NCBI GenBank assembly: GCA_009760855.2
Contig: WPIO01000004.1
Location: 3,782,001-3,846,000 of the forward strand
Length of the DNA stretch: 64,000 bases
Reading direction: 5' to 3'
DNA from: Cristatella mucedo
Lineage: Eukaryota; Bryozoa; Phylactolaemata; Cristatellidae
Positions 43,084 through 54,169 of the stretch are shown here, one piece after another. How positions within the stretch are numbered: the first letter of the stretch is position 1; every line of letters begins with the position of its first letter. Both the position numbers and the translations under genes were made by a program. The notes under the pieces are model-generated. The model did no database searches and was not told the origin of the DNA. It saw nothing but the letters and a program-made list of their open reading frames with translations.

Positions 43084-43414
43084 TGTTATGTTACTTTGTC
43101 TCCGGCTGCGGCAGTGCTCGTGGAGTCTCACGAAGACACGAGCGGGCGAACGTGAGTGGTGAACGAGACTCTCGTCTTTATTCCTCAGCGGGTACATATA
43201 AGAGCTAGGGGCTGACTCACCACAGATAAGGGAGTGCATCCGTGGTGAGCCACAGCTGTGAGCCACAAGCCCACATCAAAGGCCGCACCGAGCCAACTGC
43301 CCAAACACCCTCCCACATCAAAGGCTGCACCGAGCCAACCGCCCAACCACCCGCCGAGAGCTGGGCACTGCACACCAGTGGCCGAGAGGCAACAGGGACA
43401 CACAGCATCGTACA
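43084..43414 (-). repeat. Solo LTR of the Gypsy-B family
   Basis: TGTTATG at the start and a degraded GTACA end. It is homologous to 37835-38171 along its length, with its own internal duplication of CACATCAAAGGCTGCACCGA-like units. The LINE-A sequence resumes correctly on both sides (uninserted copies near 4200 and 50570 read straight through). A target duplication is not clear. Confidence 0.75.
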
Positions 43415-44816
43415 TGCCGGGAGGCCAGTAAGCAGTGAGTTGCAGAAGTCGAGACACAGGATGTCACGAATGCATGGACCAACTTGGACGTGGTATCCTT
43501 ATCTAAATAAGCCCGAATTTTAGCAATGTTATGAAGCTGAAAATAGGCAGATTTGACTGTGGAGCTGATATGGTCGTCTAACGAGAGGTCACTTTGGAAC
43601 ATGACACCTAGATTTCGAGCTGATTCAACAGGAAATATGCTGGCAGAGCCTATTTTGAGTGTCAGCCTTTCCAATTTCTGAATCACACTGGGTTTGCCCA
43701 TAACTAGTAAGTTAGTTTTATCATCGTTTAATTTTAGAAAATTTGCTGCCATGCATGTGCGGATGTCATCAATGCAAGTGAGTTGGGAGAATTTGAGGTG
43801 CTCGAAGGCTGGGAGGGATCAAAGCAAAGGTACAACTGTCATCCGCATAGAAGTGAAAGCCTAGATTGTGCTTGGCAATCACATCAGCAAGAGGGAGAGT
43901 ATTCACCGTGAAAAGAACTAAACCTAGCACGGAGCCCTGAGGTACCCTGTATTGCAGAGGTACATCGGATAGTCTTTGTCCATTCACGTCAATACTCTGG
44001 AGTCTCCCACTGAGATAGGACCTGCACCATTGCAGAGCAGTGCCAGTGGTGCCCAGGCGAGATGAGAGGCGCTCTAGAAGAACTTTTGTGGTCGATAGTA
44101 TCAAAAGCTGCCGAAAGATCGAGCAAAACAAGCAGAGACACTTGACCCATGTCTGCATTCCTAAGTAGGTCGTTGTATACCCTAAGCAATGCTGACTCTG
44201 TGGAGTGATTAGCTCTAAAGCCAGACTGGAACTTACTAGCAAGGTTTGAAGTTTCGATATATGAGTTTAGCTGGTCTGCCACAACCCGTTCCAGTGTCTT
44301 TGATTGGAATGGTAGAAGGGAGACTGGGCGGTAGTTGCTCAAGTTCTCTTGGTCTAGGGTCGCTTTCTTGAGAAGTGGCCTGACTACAGCTTTTTTGAAA
44401 GGTGCTGGGACATGACCTGAGGCTAATGACATAATAATGATGTTATTTATGCATGGCAGCAGCAGATCAATGCAATGTAGGAGCAGGACAGTGGGAATAG
44501 GATCCAGAGCACTTGTTGTCTTCTTTGATTGGGATACGAACTTCAGGACTACATCACTAGTGGCCTGCTTAAATGTAGACATTGAGGTGCAGCCAGGAAT
44601 CAGGGAACAGCATTCTAGTGGTGATGTTGTCATCGCAGGCATGGACTCCCTGATCTTGTCTATCTTCTGCACAAAGAATCGAGATAAGCGATCGGCTAGA
44701 TCATCACAAGGATCATCAGGTAAGGAGCTAATCTGGGAGCGGTTGAGGAGACGGTTGATCGTCATCAGCATTTTTTGGATTGTGTGGTAGATGGGTGTCC
44801 CAAGAGATGTCGCCAA
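43415..44816 (-). pseudogene. LINE-A reverse transcriptase
   Basis: The first frame (44816 to 43989) carries SALDPIPTVLLL, SGHVPAPFKKAVVRPLLKK, LSNYRPVSLLPFQSKTLER, FQSGFRANHSTESALL and LLVLLDLSAAFDTIDH with the first catalytic Asp. A frameshift near 44080 moves to the frame 44242-43769 (TALQWCRSYLSGRLQSIDVN, VPQGSVLGLVLF, FHFYADD with Asp134-Asp135). The third frame (43752-43430) has FLKLNDDKTNLLVMG, ARNLGVMFQSDLSLDDHI and LVHAFVTSC. All RT motifs are recognisable, but the two frame changes make it inactive. Confidence 0.88.
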
Positions 44817-45121
44817 TGCACGTTTTCTTCTTCTGGGTATTTAGCACCTGCCAAACCGTCTTAGGCCCCCCTACCCAATGTGAGGCATGATGTGGAGGAG
44901 TATGTCGCCGGTCGCATACATGTGGACACATTCTCTAGTAGGTAGCTCTGAGAGTCTTATGGTACCGATCTTCTTAAGCCAAACGAGCTTAACACGATGC
45001 CACTCTTGAATTTGTGCAGGCAGTCACGCACACAACCAGGGATTAGGCGCATGCCTCCTCACTGTGCCGCACGGGTTTTGGCAGTCTTCGTTGCCTTGGT
45101 GGCTGCTTTAACATAGCCGGC

Positions 45122-45968
45122 TCATCTTGCCATCATCGCAGCTCTGGCAGAACAAACCGGCTTCGTAGCACGGCCGACCGGCTTCGTAGCACTACCGTAG
45201 CACGGTACTGGTACCTTCTTGTGCGCAACCTCGCGAATAGCCGTTTTGCGGATCAGTGCCTTCTCTTCCACAGCTTCGAAAACCGCAGCCTCACAGGCCG
45301 CTGCGGCGCAGGCTGCCGCTTGTGGCTCCGCCGTCGCCACCACTTGCTGCCGCTCCGGCACCGTCCTGGCAGGCACTTGTGGCACAGACCTGTTAAACAG
45401 CGGAAAATTTGTCTCGTTACTAGTGCTTGTATCAAAGCTCTTACAGATGCTGCCTGAATAGATACATCCACCGCAAATGTAGCAAACCACAGGCAGAGGA
45501 TGGAGGAAGAATCCTCCTGACAAGTAAGTGCCACAAAGTCCAGTAGCTGTAAGTCCGCCGGTTTACGATGAGCTAAGTCCAGCTTTAGTATGGAATAACA
45601 CTTACCCAGAAGGTTGCTTATATACCTTTCGTCGAGTCTCCGAAACTGTTTTCTGCTGGTGCATCCTCTCAGCGATTGCGACGGAGTCGGCATACGTCTG
45701 CTCCCCAGACGGACGCTGGCAGAGCTCTCGTACCAGATCGAGCCGTGTTACACGCAGCGTGTCGTTCGAATCCCATCCTCGTCGCCACTGTTGAATTAGT
45801 GCCATCAGTCACGCACTGCAAAATATTGAGTCGGCAATGTGGCAGACAGTATATTAACATAACAGTGCAACAGCTCGTTTGTGCACCCTCTTGACCGAGG
45901 AAGAGGCCGAGCTCGAGGCACAGTGCTTTCGGTTTGTGCAGGAGTGGCTCGGCATAAGGTATCGTCAT
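45122..45968 (-). pseudogene. Gypsy-D gag fragment with damaged zinc knuckle
   Basis: Minus-strand frames give LVRELCQRPSGEQTYADSVA and ERMHQQKTVSETRRKVY (45620-45750), then a region with CYICGGCIYSGSIC (45440-45481) and an alanine/glutamate-rich basic tail. The cysteine pattern is a CCHC knuckle (C-x2-C-x4-H-x4-C) in which the histidine position is Tyr, a single-base change. Identification as gag is by this motif and by neighbouring Gypsy integrase. Confidence 0.45.
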
Positions 45969-46005
45969 CGGTCAGTTGGAGGTGGCAGCATTTCGATTGT
46001 CAGTT

Positions 46006-46029
46006 ACATGCCTGCCACGAAAGGCAATA

Positions 46030-46083
<54 letters not shown>

Positions 46084-46215
46084 CAATACTGATTAGTGAG
46101 GAAGTTAATGAATTATATATATATATAATTCATTAACTTCCTCACTAATCAGTATTGTAAAAAGAACTAAGGATTCTGAGTCACTTGCTGCTATTGCCTT
46201 TCGTGGCAGGCATGT
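46006..46215. repeat. 210-bp palindrome filled with (TA)n
   Basis: The outer 27-bp arms (46006-46032 and 46189-46215) and the inner arms (46084-46116 and 46126-46157) are perfect or near-perfect reverse complements. Between them the left side has about 50 bp of TA repeat, while the right side has 31 bp of unique sequence. Confidence 0.9.
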
Positions 46216-46277
46216 ATATATATATATATATATAAATAAGGTAATGAATTATATATATATATATATATTTCTATAGT

Positions 46278-46279
<2 letters not shown>

Positions 46280-46318
<39 letters not shown>

Positions 46319-46319
46319 T

Positions 46320-46374
<55 letters not shown>
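46280..46374. repeat. (TA)n followed by (GT)n microsatellite
   Basis: TA repeat to about 46315, then 26 or so GT units to 46374. Confidence 0.95.
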
Positions 46375-46376
<2 letters not shown>

Positions 46377-46529
46377 ATGTTACATGTGTATAATATAAAT
46401 GTATATATGTATATGTTATATGCTTCATCGAAGTCTCGAGTGTGATCAAAGGTGCGTTAACTTGCAGGTGCTGCAGTTCCGACCACATGCTAAGCTAGTG
46501 GCTGCCCCTTTCCTCTGCCTCGTCATAGA

Positions 46530-47189
46530 TCATCTTCGCCTCATATCTGGGAAGGCATTGTCGGCTGAGCAGGTGATATCTAGCACTTCTCTACAGGTAC
46601 GAGCTGCCATGCCCTCTACAGTCCGATGCATGCGTTCGACCATGCCGTTGCCTTCTGGTCGGTAAGCACACCGGTAGATGGTCTCAACACCCCAGCGTTC
46701 GCTGAGACCCCGATCAGCCTCAGATCGGAACGAGGCACTGTTATCCATCAGAAGCTGTGCAGGTGGGCCTCTCTCGCAAAAGATTTGCTCCAGCACTCTT
46801 GTGATAAAGCGCACCTCTTCACTAGGAATGTGCTGCCTTAGCAGAAATCTGCTGGGCCCACAGTCCACCAGCGGCAGATATTTCTCGTCTCGGTAGTGTG
46901 TGACATCGATCGCAAGACGAGACCAGGGTTCTGTGGCTTCAAGACTGCCTCGCTGCCACGAAATCGGCAATGGATCCACTGTTCTGCAGCGTAGACAAGA
47001 ACGAACAAGCAGTTCTACATCGGTTATGCTGATGTTCGCATTAGGGTGACATGGCCTCGCCAAGTATAGCATCCTGTCGACACCCAGGTGGTGCAGATTA
47101 TGGAATTGCTTGAGGTCGATATCGGGAGCCTCGGAACTGACCTCAGGAGCAACGGCACTAGCACAATTAGTCGTGTGAACTTCAACCAC
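46530..47189 (-). CDS. Gypsy-D integrase
   Basis: An open 220-codon frame. The zinc-binding HHCC domain is present (HNLHHLGVDRMLYLAR, LLVRSCLRCRTVDP) and followed by the rve core: AIDVTHYRDEKYLPLVDCGP with the first Asp, LLMDNSASFRSEAD with the second Asp, and RPEGNGMVERMHRTVEGMAA with the Glu. It matches, from memory, the Gypsy family whose protease remnants form Gypsy-C. Uninterrupted coding suggests a younger insertion than Gypsy-C. The frame ends at 46530, just before a T-rich stretch; no LTR was identified. Confidence 0.82.
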   Translation of the reverse strand: MVEVHTTNCASAVAPEVSSEAPDIDLKQFHNLHHLGVDRMLYLARPCHPNANISITDVELLVRSCLRCRTVDPLPISWQRGSLEATEPWSRLAIDVTHYRDEKYLPLVDCGPSRFLLRQHIPSEEVRFITRVLEQIFCERGPPAQLLMDNSASFRSEADRGLSERWGVETIYRCAYRPEGNGMVERMHRTVEGMAARTCREVLDITCSADNAFPDMRRR

Positions 47190-47199
47190 TTTTGCAGTA

Positions 47200-50185
47200 C
47201 TCTCGTCAGCTGGTCTGTCTGCTTTGTTCTCCGGCGACCTTAGTGATATCGACTAGAAGATAGTCCCATAGTATCGGACACATTAGGAATCGGAAAGAAG
47301 GAAACTCTTCAGGTAAGGCATTTGTCTCCCGAGTTTGCTTTAGAATCTTTACCTTTAAAAGCATCTGGAATGCTGCATAACGGCCCAACCGGTCCGTCCC
47401 CACCCCGGATACAGAATTGTAGGCTGCTGGCAAAAGGCAGTAGGTTTAGCCAGCTCCAGCCGAAGAATGAATAGCATTGCTGGCTCTGCCCAGTGGCTTG
47501 CTGGTTGCTGAGGCTCTGCCAGAGGCAGCTACCCCTTCCCCCTCCCCGTTTTGCTACCCCGTTTTGCCAGTGTGCTGGTGAAGTGCTGGTGAAAGCCTGT
47601 GTCCACCTTCACACTGTGTCACCAGGGTCCGACGTGCTTTTTCCAAAGGCAACATTATGCCATTGTTGTACAGTGGGCTGTCTGCAGTTGTGCTCTCTCA
47701 TGACATTGTATGGCAATTGAGTCGCTGAAGGGTTATCGATGACAGAGATCGGTCAGGTAAACGGTCATGGCTGACTAAACTCCCCTTTATGCAGTGGAGC
47801 TGAAGGGCAGTTGCAAATAATCTAACCTTGTTGATGTAGGTCTGAAGGGTGAACAGAATGTGACCTTGCTGTTCCATGCATTGAGAAAGAAAGCTAAAGG
47901 CAGGCATGGGAGCGAATGAATTCACAGCAGAAGCTTGATATGGTTTGGGAAGGTGCTATGGTTCACCGTTGCTGTGTGTCTCCACGGCTGGTCTCACTCA
48001 CACAGAGCCCTTTTTCGGCAGTAGATTAATTGCATGCTCGGTAGAGAAATGGAAATCCCTTCCTACCCCCTATTCAGCTCTCTAGTTCTGATCTAAAGCG
48101 TTTAGGTTTAGGCTGCCTGAATGAAGCATTACTCTCTGTCGGAGATGCTTTCTTTCAGCTGCCGAGCTGTGTGTGCATCCGTCAAAAGTGTCGGGTGCAG
48201 TCCTGTCGATATCCCTTGTTGCCCTGCGAAATAAAGGCAAAATTATCTTTTCATTCAGAAACATGAATTCCAAGCCAGATTGCTGCCAAGAGTTGCTAAT
48301 GTATGGCCTGAAACAGTAAGCTTTTGATAAACATGCAGCTTACAACAGTATTTAACAACGTGGCTAAGCAGTAACGGTCGTTGAGCTCATCGGACACTTG
48401 CTGTTAGCTGCTCACCCGGCAAAATTGATGAGGCAAGCTTTGTAATCGGTCAGCCTTGTAAGGCATTCAAAGTAGCCTTTTCCAAGTGCTTATCCTGTAG
48501 ATAGGAACATGTCTGGTACGTCCTTGCTAATACATCCTTGTTAATCTGCACGGTGCTGTCTGAATATACTGTCAAGGTCTTGCATTCTCAAAATCCCGGC
48601 TATGCGATCGCGAAAGTGGTGCATACGCTACACCATCTCAAACTGGCGAATGTCTGTTTTGTCAGTTATACACATGTCACAGTCTGGGTTGTTAAAATGA
48701 CTGGCAGTGAGCTGCCCAAAGTGATGGACGACGGTCGTCGGCTGTTGATCATATTTTGCTTGTCCAATATAAAAGCCGAGCCTCATTGGGAATATTTACG
48801 AACATATGCAACGGAAAGTGTACCAGAGAGAATACCGGCGTGGGAGTTGTGGTTTTTCTCTTGCTGGTCTCCCATGCAATTCAATTCATGCCAATCAAGC
48901 CATAGTTTATTACGAATGGTACCATGTGACGGCTTGCATTAGACAATGCTAGCCTGGTTTCCCCAGTGAACTTACTCTGTCTTCTGCTAGCTTCTCGTAA
49001 GCCATCTGTTGTACCTGTTGCAAGTGCGACCCATGGTGTTGTACCAGAATACATGTCTTGCCTAATGCTTCATTTTGCCGTTGTTAAAGTGACACTTTTT
49101 GCTACGTGCAGCACAAAAATGTTGAGCTTCATTTGTAAGCGCCACTGCACTTTAACCAGCTGCAGCCGTAGCAGCCACGCTGCTTCTAAGATCCGGGTGC
49201 TCTCTTCGGGTAACTGCACCGAGTGGTCGAAAGTAGGATCATGCAATGTCTTCTTCCAGGAGCTATTTTCGTTGGCAGTTTTTATCATTCCTCCTTCAGT
49301 CGAGGCAGCTTCAGATCCGCAGAGATTAAAGAGAAGCATTTTGTACTTCTCGGCCGACCAATGTCAAGCAGCTGTGGCAGGAAGGACACTGAGCCTCACC
49401 AGACCACCTTGCTGAGCAGGCATCTATCTAAGCTCTCGTATGCTCGAGTGCCAGTTGATTTGCCTGCCCTGGAAAGAGTATTAATTAATCGCCCGGAGGG
49501 TATCCTAATGCGATCAGAGATGGTCCCTGTAGCCAGCAGACGGACATGCTGGTGACCCATCTGCTGCATCAGCTGCCGATTGGGGACTAATGGCATCGAC
49601 CGAAACCCAAGTGGTAGAACGGCCAAGTGCTAGCCATCATCAGTGGTAGCACCCAATGGTGCCGTACTCAGTGCATTAGCATTTTTGCTCCCGTGGGTCA
49701 GATTAAGATTAGGCAGCAGCGCCCTGCAGCCGATTGATTGTTTATGCATGATTAGCCAGGCTTCGCTCGAATACCTGGCGATTCTGCATGCCACAACTGG
49801 AGTTCCATCTATAGGAAAGGACTGCTGGCTGTGTTCTCCGTGTTGGAGATGGGAAACGCAGCACTGTCAACTAGTGAAGTAAAGATTGCACTTTTAATTC
49901 CGCATTCCCCCCCCCCCCCGATTGCCGTTGTGCTGGTAGGGACAGGGCTGCCTAAATGTTGCTGCAAAGAGAAAGAGCCCTTTGGTAAGCAGGCTTGCTC
50001 ACTGCGACTCCACCAACTCCCCCCCCCCCCTTAGATCATTCCAGTAGAGTGAAGGGTTTTGCCGGGCATTTTTCTCTCATCTGCCTATGCCACAATGTCA
50101 GCACTGTTGTTGTAATTGGTGGGTGAGCATGTTTCAACAGTTTCCAGGGTTGGCACATTTGGTTAGAAAAGTAACCTCCAGAGAG
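47200..50185. other. No gene recognised
   Basis: Nearly 3 kb without an identifiable element. The stretch 47206-47433 directly upstream of the Gypsy-D integrase could be its degraded RNase H region, but no motif is readable. A 134-codon frame at 48538-48942 and frames at 48966-49626 have no recognisable domain. C-homopolymers of 9-10 bases occur at about 49909 and 50021. Confidence 0.35.
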
Positions 50186-50189
50186 GAAC

Positions 50190-50640
50190 ATGTGTAATTT
50201 ATTTTAAATGTGGTCAAGTCAGGGATGCTGTGACGGCAAAGTCGGGAGTGAGTTCCAGGCTTTGGGAGCATACAAACTAAATGCACGATCTCCAAAGGAT
50301 TTGAGGTTTGGACGAGGTATTGGTAAACTTTTGGATACCGAAAAGAGGGTGGTACGATGCTTGGCCTGGTGGGGGGAGTAGATCTGATAGGTATGCTGGA
50401 GCCAAAGAATGAAGTGACCTAAAAGTGAGAGACAAAACCTTGAAGTCGATCCGTTGCTTGGCTGGTAGCCAGTGGAGGTCGGCGAGAAGTGGTGTGATGT
50501 GGCAACTGCGACTCTCACGACAGACAAGCCCAGCTGCAGAGTTTTGCACCAGATGTAATCGCCTGAATGCACATGCCCGTAGGCCAGCAAGCAGTGGGCT
50601 ACACAATGCCAAGTCGAGGTCAGCCAAAGCGCTGCTCATT
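50190..50640 (-). mobile_element. LINE-A 3' fragment
   Basis: On the minus strand: LRACAFRRLHLVQNSAAGLV, HITPLLADLHWLPAKQRIDF, SLHSLAPAYLSDLLPP. It lacks the final microsatellite tail, unlike most copies. Confidence 0.85.
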
Positions 50641-50644
50641 AAGA

Positions 50645-52640
50645 CATTTGCAAAAATAGAGTCGGTCACTCGGTGGTGACAGTCTGCCTAATGTAGTAGC
50701 CTGCCTGCTGTTCTTCACTCCATTCTGTAGCGTCTCGGCATTAGCCCTGCTGGCTGTGGTCCCTGGCTGCCGGTCTGTTACTTGGCCCGATGCTTGACCC
50801 TGGAAAGACTTTGTGCGAAAATGGAAGAGTCTGGTCTGCCTTGGTGGTAGCAATCGGCAAGATCTCACTTGATCTGTACCTGTCATCTGACTGGGTCTCA
50901 TTCAGCTGCCCTTAGCATAACGTGACACTTGTCACCGAGCGTTTTGGTTAGGTTGCCTACACCACCAGCCGAGGCAAGAGCGAGCGAGTGTGTGACACCC
51001 TTAGGAACCTGCATAATGCAAAGAGAATGCAAAGATGGTGGCCCTACGAGTGGCAGGCGAATGGCTGCAGCAGTTGGGAGCTTCCTAAAGTCCTCGGTTC
51101 TTGGTTTTCTCTTTTGTGCACCTGGACTGTCTCTGCCACGCTTGTTGTCACGGGCCAAAGAAAGGGTGTATGCTCTTCTCCTTGACAAGGGGGGGAGGCA
51201 TCGATGTCGCCGTGGCTACCTTGGGCGTGTGTTCGGGAGGCTGCCTTAAAAAAGGGCCAGGCTCAGTCAGCGCCGGCCTGCGTGAAGCAGACACAGAGAA
51301 TTTCCGTAGATGGGTAGGCGCGCCACCTTGGACGCCAGTCGTTTGTTGGAATGGCTTGGTCGTTGGATGCCTGCCTCCAGCACCTGAAGCCCGGGCTCAG
51401 CTACCAAGACAAGTGAGACATAGCTTCAGTCATAGTGAGGGAGGCTCAGTGGGTGTTCCATAAGGGCTTGTTCTACCACTAGTCTTGTCTTGCCATGTCT
51501 CACCCTTAACCACCCTTTATTTACCTCTTCTTGTTGAGAACGTAAGCAGATTACACAAGGGCACGGGCATAGCCACCATTAAGCCAAGGATGGAGCCAGA
51601 TGTTGACCGTGCCAGAAGCAGCCGATAAATAGCACTCTATGGTTTCAGCAGCATGTCGCGTGGCCCAGTTGGTCGAAATGCCCCATTGGTCAATGTAAGT
51701 GGAGAGAGCTAGGGCCCATAGGATTGTCTGCTTCAAGTGCGTCCGTGTAGGACATTTACATAGTGTTATCGGCAATCATCAGAGGGGCTGGAGCATGCCC
51801 AGGTTTGCCCAAAACTCAATTGCAGAGCAGTTGCTAATGTTCCCTCTGGACGATTAGCCGTAGCAATTACGCCGGCAGCTAGCTGCTCTCTCGAAGTTGC
51901 ACAGATACGAGCAATGCCTCCGAGCTGGCGCGGGCATCAAACGTGCCGAACGCAGCGCTGTCAGCCTTTTCTGAAGCTTAGGCTCGGCAAGCAAGTTTAT
52001 GCTTGCACCGCGATGGCCTCTACCGGCTCCAGCTGGTGGGGGACAGCCAGGGCTCAGCAATAGTTAGCCGCCTTCCAGGCTGCACGAACAGTTCCGGCCG
52101 TTGGCATCGCTCTTTCTGACCCACTGACTTTAAAGCTCGTGTTAAAGTGGCTCGCCAACAAACGGATGCTTGGATGGGGGGGGGAGCTTGCTCAGTAGGA
52201 CATTCCTAAGCAGGTTACTGTTGTTGAGGGCCTGCCCCTAGTAACCGGAAAGAGACGACCGCTTAGGGCACCAGTCGAGCGCCTTATGCACCAGCCACGC
52301 AGGCGTATCGACGAGCTGGTGGATGCGCACCATTGTCCCGTCATCTGCTCGCCCACTCATCCCTCGCATGCCGAGGGATCTCCTTTGAGCAAAGGTCCAC
52401 GCAGCACTTGCTTGTAGGCAAGCTACCCCAGCTAACGAATTTGGCTCTCTGCCTGTGTATCATCTGCTGCTCATTATCGTTTAAGGCCAGCCCGGATCGA
52501 TTCCCATCCCCGAGGGCACGCACTAACCGGCTGTTGAATCAGTGTGCACTAACCGGCTGTTGAATCAGTGTGGCGGTGGCTGCATCTGCACGGTCGGCAC
52601 GTTTGCGAGCCCTCTACCTCAAGCCTTCCGTTTGCTTGCA
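50645..52640. other. No gene recognised; one 26-bp tandem duplication
   Basis: A perfect 26-bp direct duplication lies at 52520-52545 and 52546-52571 (unit starts GCACTAACCGGCTGTTG). Open frames at 50898-51463 are unassigned. Confidence 0.4.
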
Positions 52641-52647
52641 GGCATAG

Positions 52648-52881
52648 GACGAGGCCAAAGGCACGAGTGGCACAGAGCTCTCCATCTGCCCTCTCGGTGG
52701 TGTGCCCAAAAAGTGGCTAATAGCGGAAGTCGGCTTCGACGAGGCGTGCTGTGCGTCTGGGAGCATCGTCCACTGCCTCGTGTCACCTGAGTGCAGGAGC
52801 ACGATCGAACCAGGCATGACCTCGGGCCTCTGCTTTGCCAGCCACGAAGCCTGCCGCCATGCCTGGCTCAAGTTTCGCTAA
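52648..52881 (+). pseudogene. Decayed duplicate of the SLC25A19-like terminal exon
   Basis: A 77-codon frame ending in TAA at 52879-52881 follows a splice-acceptor-like TTGCTTGCAG. LGGVPKKWLIAEVGFDEA parallels PFDLAKKRLQVIGFEEA of the real exon. SIVHCLVS is shared with GIVHCLVS over a 22-base identical run (52763-52784 versus 9083-9104). After an internal deletion of the VVRLEGFFGVFKG region, MTSGLCFASHEACRHAWLKFR parallels VTSGLYFATYEASCRALLELRH and stops at the same place. The carrier signature proline-aspartate is lost. It looks like a segmental duplicate, not a processed copy, because only this exon is visible and intron-like sequence precedes it. Confidence 0.7.
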
Positions 52882-52889
52882 TGGGCTTG

Positions 52890-53750
52890 GCTTTCTCAAG
52901 TAGCCGGACAGTGTGAGAGCTGGCTGTGAGGCCGCTTACCAGAATGACCTGTGTCGTGGCAAAGCTGCCTTTGCCATTTCTTTCTCGCTCGTTTTTGCCA
53001 CCGTGGTCCATTGGATTGTTCGATTTGTGGCTTAATAAAATTGATACAACAAACGCCCAGATCAGCATTTCGCAAGGAGTGTCATTTGTTTTGCGTGGTG
53101 GAGGGGAGCTGCGCGCGGTATGTGGGCACGCGAGTGCTGCTGCCAATCTAGCCTGACCCTGTAGCCGTCGCTGGGGCTACGCCCGCCGCCCTTCCCCCTC
53201 TCAATGATGACATCGCCTGGGCTGCTGACCGGCCGACGTTGTCACTAGCTCGCCCTGCAGCGTTGCCGGGCAGGCAGTGACTAGAGGCTATATAGTCCAT
53301 ATTGGTCCTAGCAGCATCCGCCCCGCCCCCGGCTCATGGGTGTCACCCGCTCATGCCCGATGCAGCTCACGGCAGCCGCTGTGCTGTCTCTGGCCCGACC
53401 GTGGCCGCCGTGCTCGTGAGCGGCCACTGAAACGACCGGAGGGCTGCCCACCACCGGCATGCTCCGGCTTGTTGTACGTGCGCACCCGGCAGGCGGGGGG
53501 GGGCGGCGTGACTTGCCGCGCTGCCTTGCTTTTCAGTATTCGTGGGGCCGGCGCCGTGCCGGGAGACTCGTCGATGGCTGCTAGCGAATCGCTCGTCTAC
53601 TTCGTCGACGCCCGCTTAGCCGGGCCCTAGGGGTGGCCATGCCACTGCCTCGCTGGCTGCACTGGCAGCGCTCTACCCCTGGTTTTTCCCCGCCGTGACC
53701 AGGACTGCAGCTTGCTGAGACCAGCTCGAGGAAGCGAGGCAAGCTGGTTC
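52890..53750. other. No gene recognised
   Basis: GC-rich DNA (53160-53640 especially). A 117-codon frame at 53277-53630 has no recognisable domain. Confidence 0.35.
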
Positions 53751-53754
53751 ATTC

Positions 53755-54165
53755 CTCTGCTCAAATTTTCATTCCTCCGTCTGCTTAAAGACCGTTGGCG
53801 ACAGAAGCTTTAGCTCTGCAGGTCCTAGACTGAGGAACTCGCTTCCACAATTCTTACGAAACGACATCTACTCTCCCACTGCCGGCTATGGCTCATCCTT
53901 TTCAGCGGTCCCGAGCTGCTACTTCCATGCTGCTCACTACCTCAACTGCCCTCCTGACTCTGCTATGCTTCCCACTTTCTCTTTGTTGCGTGAGACGAAG
54001 TCTGTTGGCTGCCGAATGCATACCGAAAGCCGCTTAGGCTGTGAGTGCACTATACAAAACTCTACTGCACCCAACATGGTCTTTAAACACTCTTTCAACA
54101 CCCACATGGTCTTTATGACTTTGTGGAGTTACAGACGGAGATACATTACATAAATTACATTACAA
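53755..54165 (+). mobile_element. LINE-B 3' fragment
   Basis: It is similar over about 400 bp to 58955-59465: LKTVGDRSFS-like residues, then CACAATTCTTACGAAACGAC, GGCTCATCCTTTTCAGCGGT, the tail TTAGGCTGTGAGTGCACTAT, and GTGGAGTTACAGACGGAGAT ending in ATTACAT repeats. Confidence 0.75.
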
Positions 54166-54169
54166 ACCA

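Larger units (their letters stand above)
42447..45118 (-). mobile_element. LINE-A, most complete copy (CR1/L2-like), split by a solo LTR
   Basis: It runs from the pre-RT linker (PNPWL and TVWQVLN-like residues, 44850-45060) through the RT and the C-terminal domain to an AAT microsatellite at 42450-42470. The solo LTR at 43084-43414 interrupts it. The endonuclease domain is absent, so this is also 5'-truncated. It serves as the reference for all LINE-A fragments in the window. Confidence 0.9.

Noticed and set aside
48538-48942. 134-codon frame as a host gene
   Set aside because: No domain, no splice context and no similarity I can recognise.
50988-51185. Possible decayed duplicate of the second recognised SLC25A19 exon near the ghost terminal exon
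   Set aside because: A few residues can be aligned only by shifting frames; no base-level run of identity as seen at 52763-52784.
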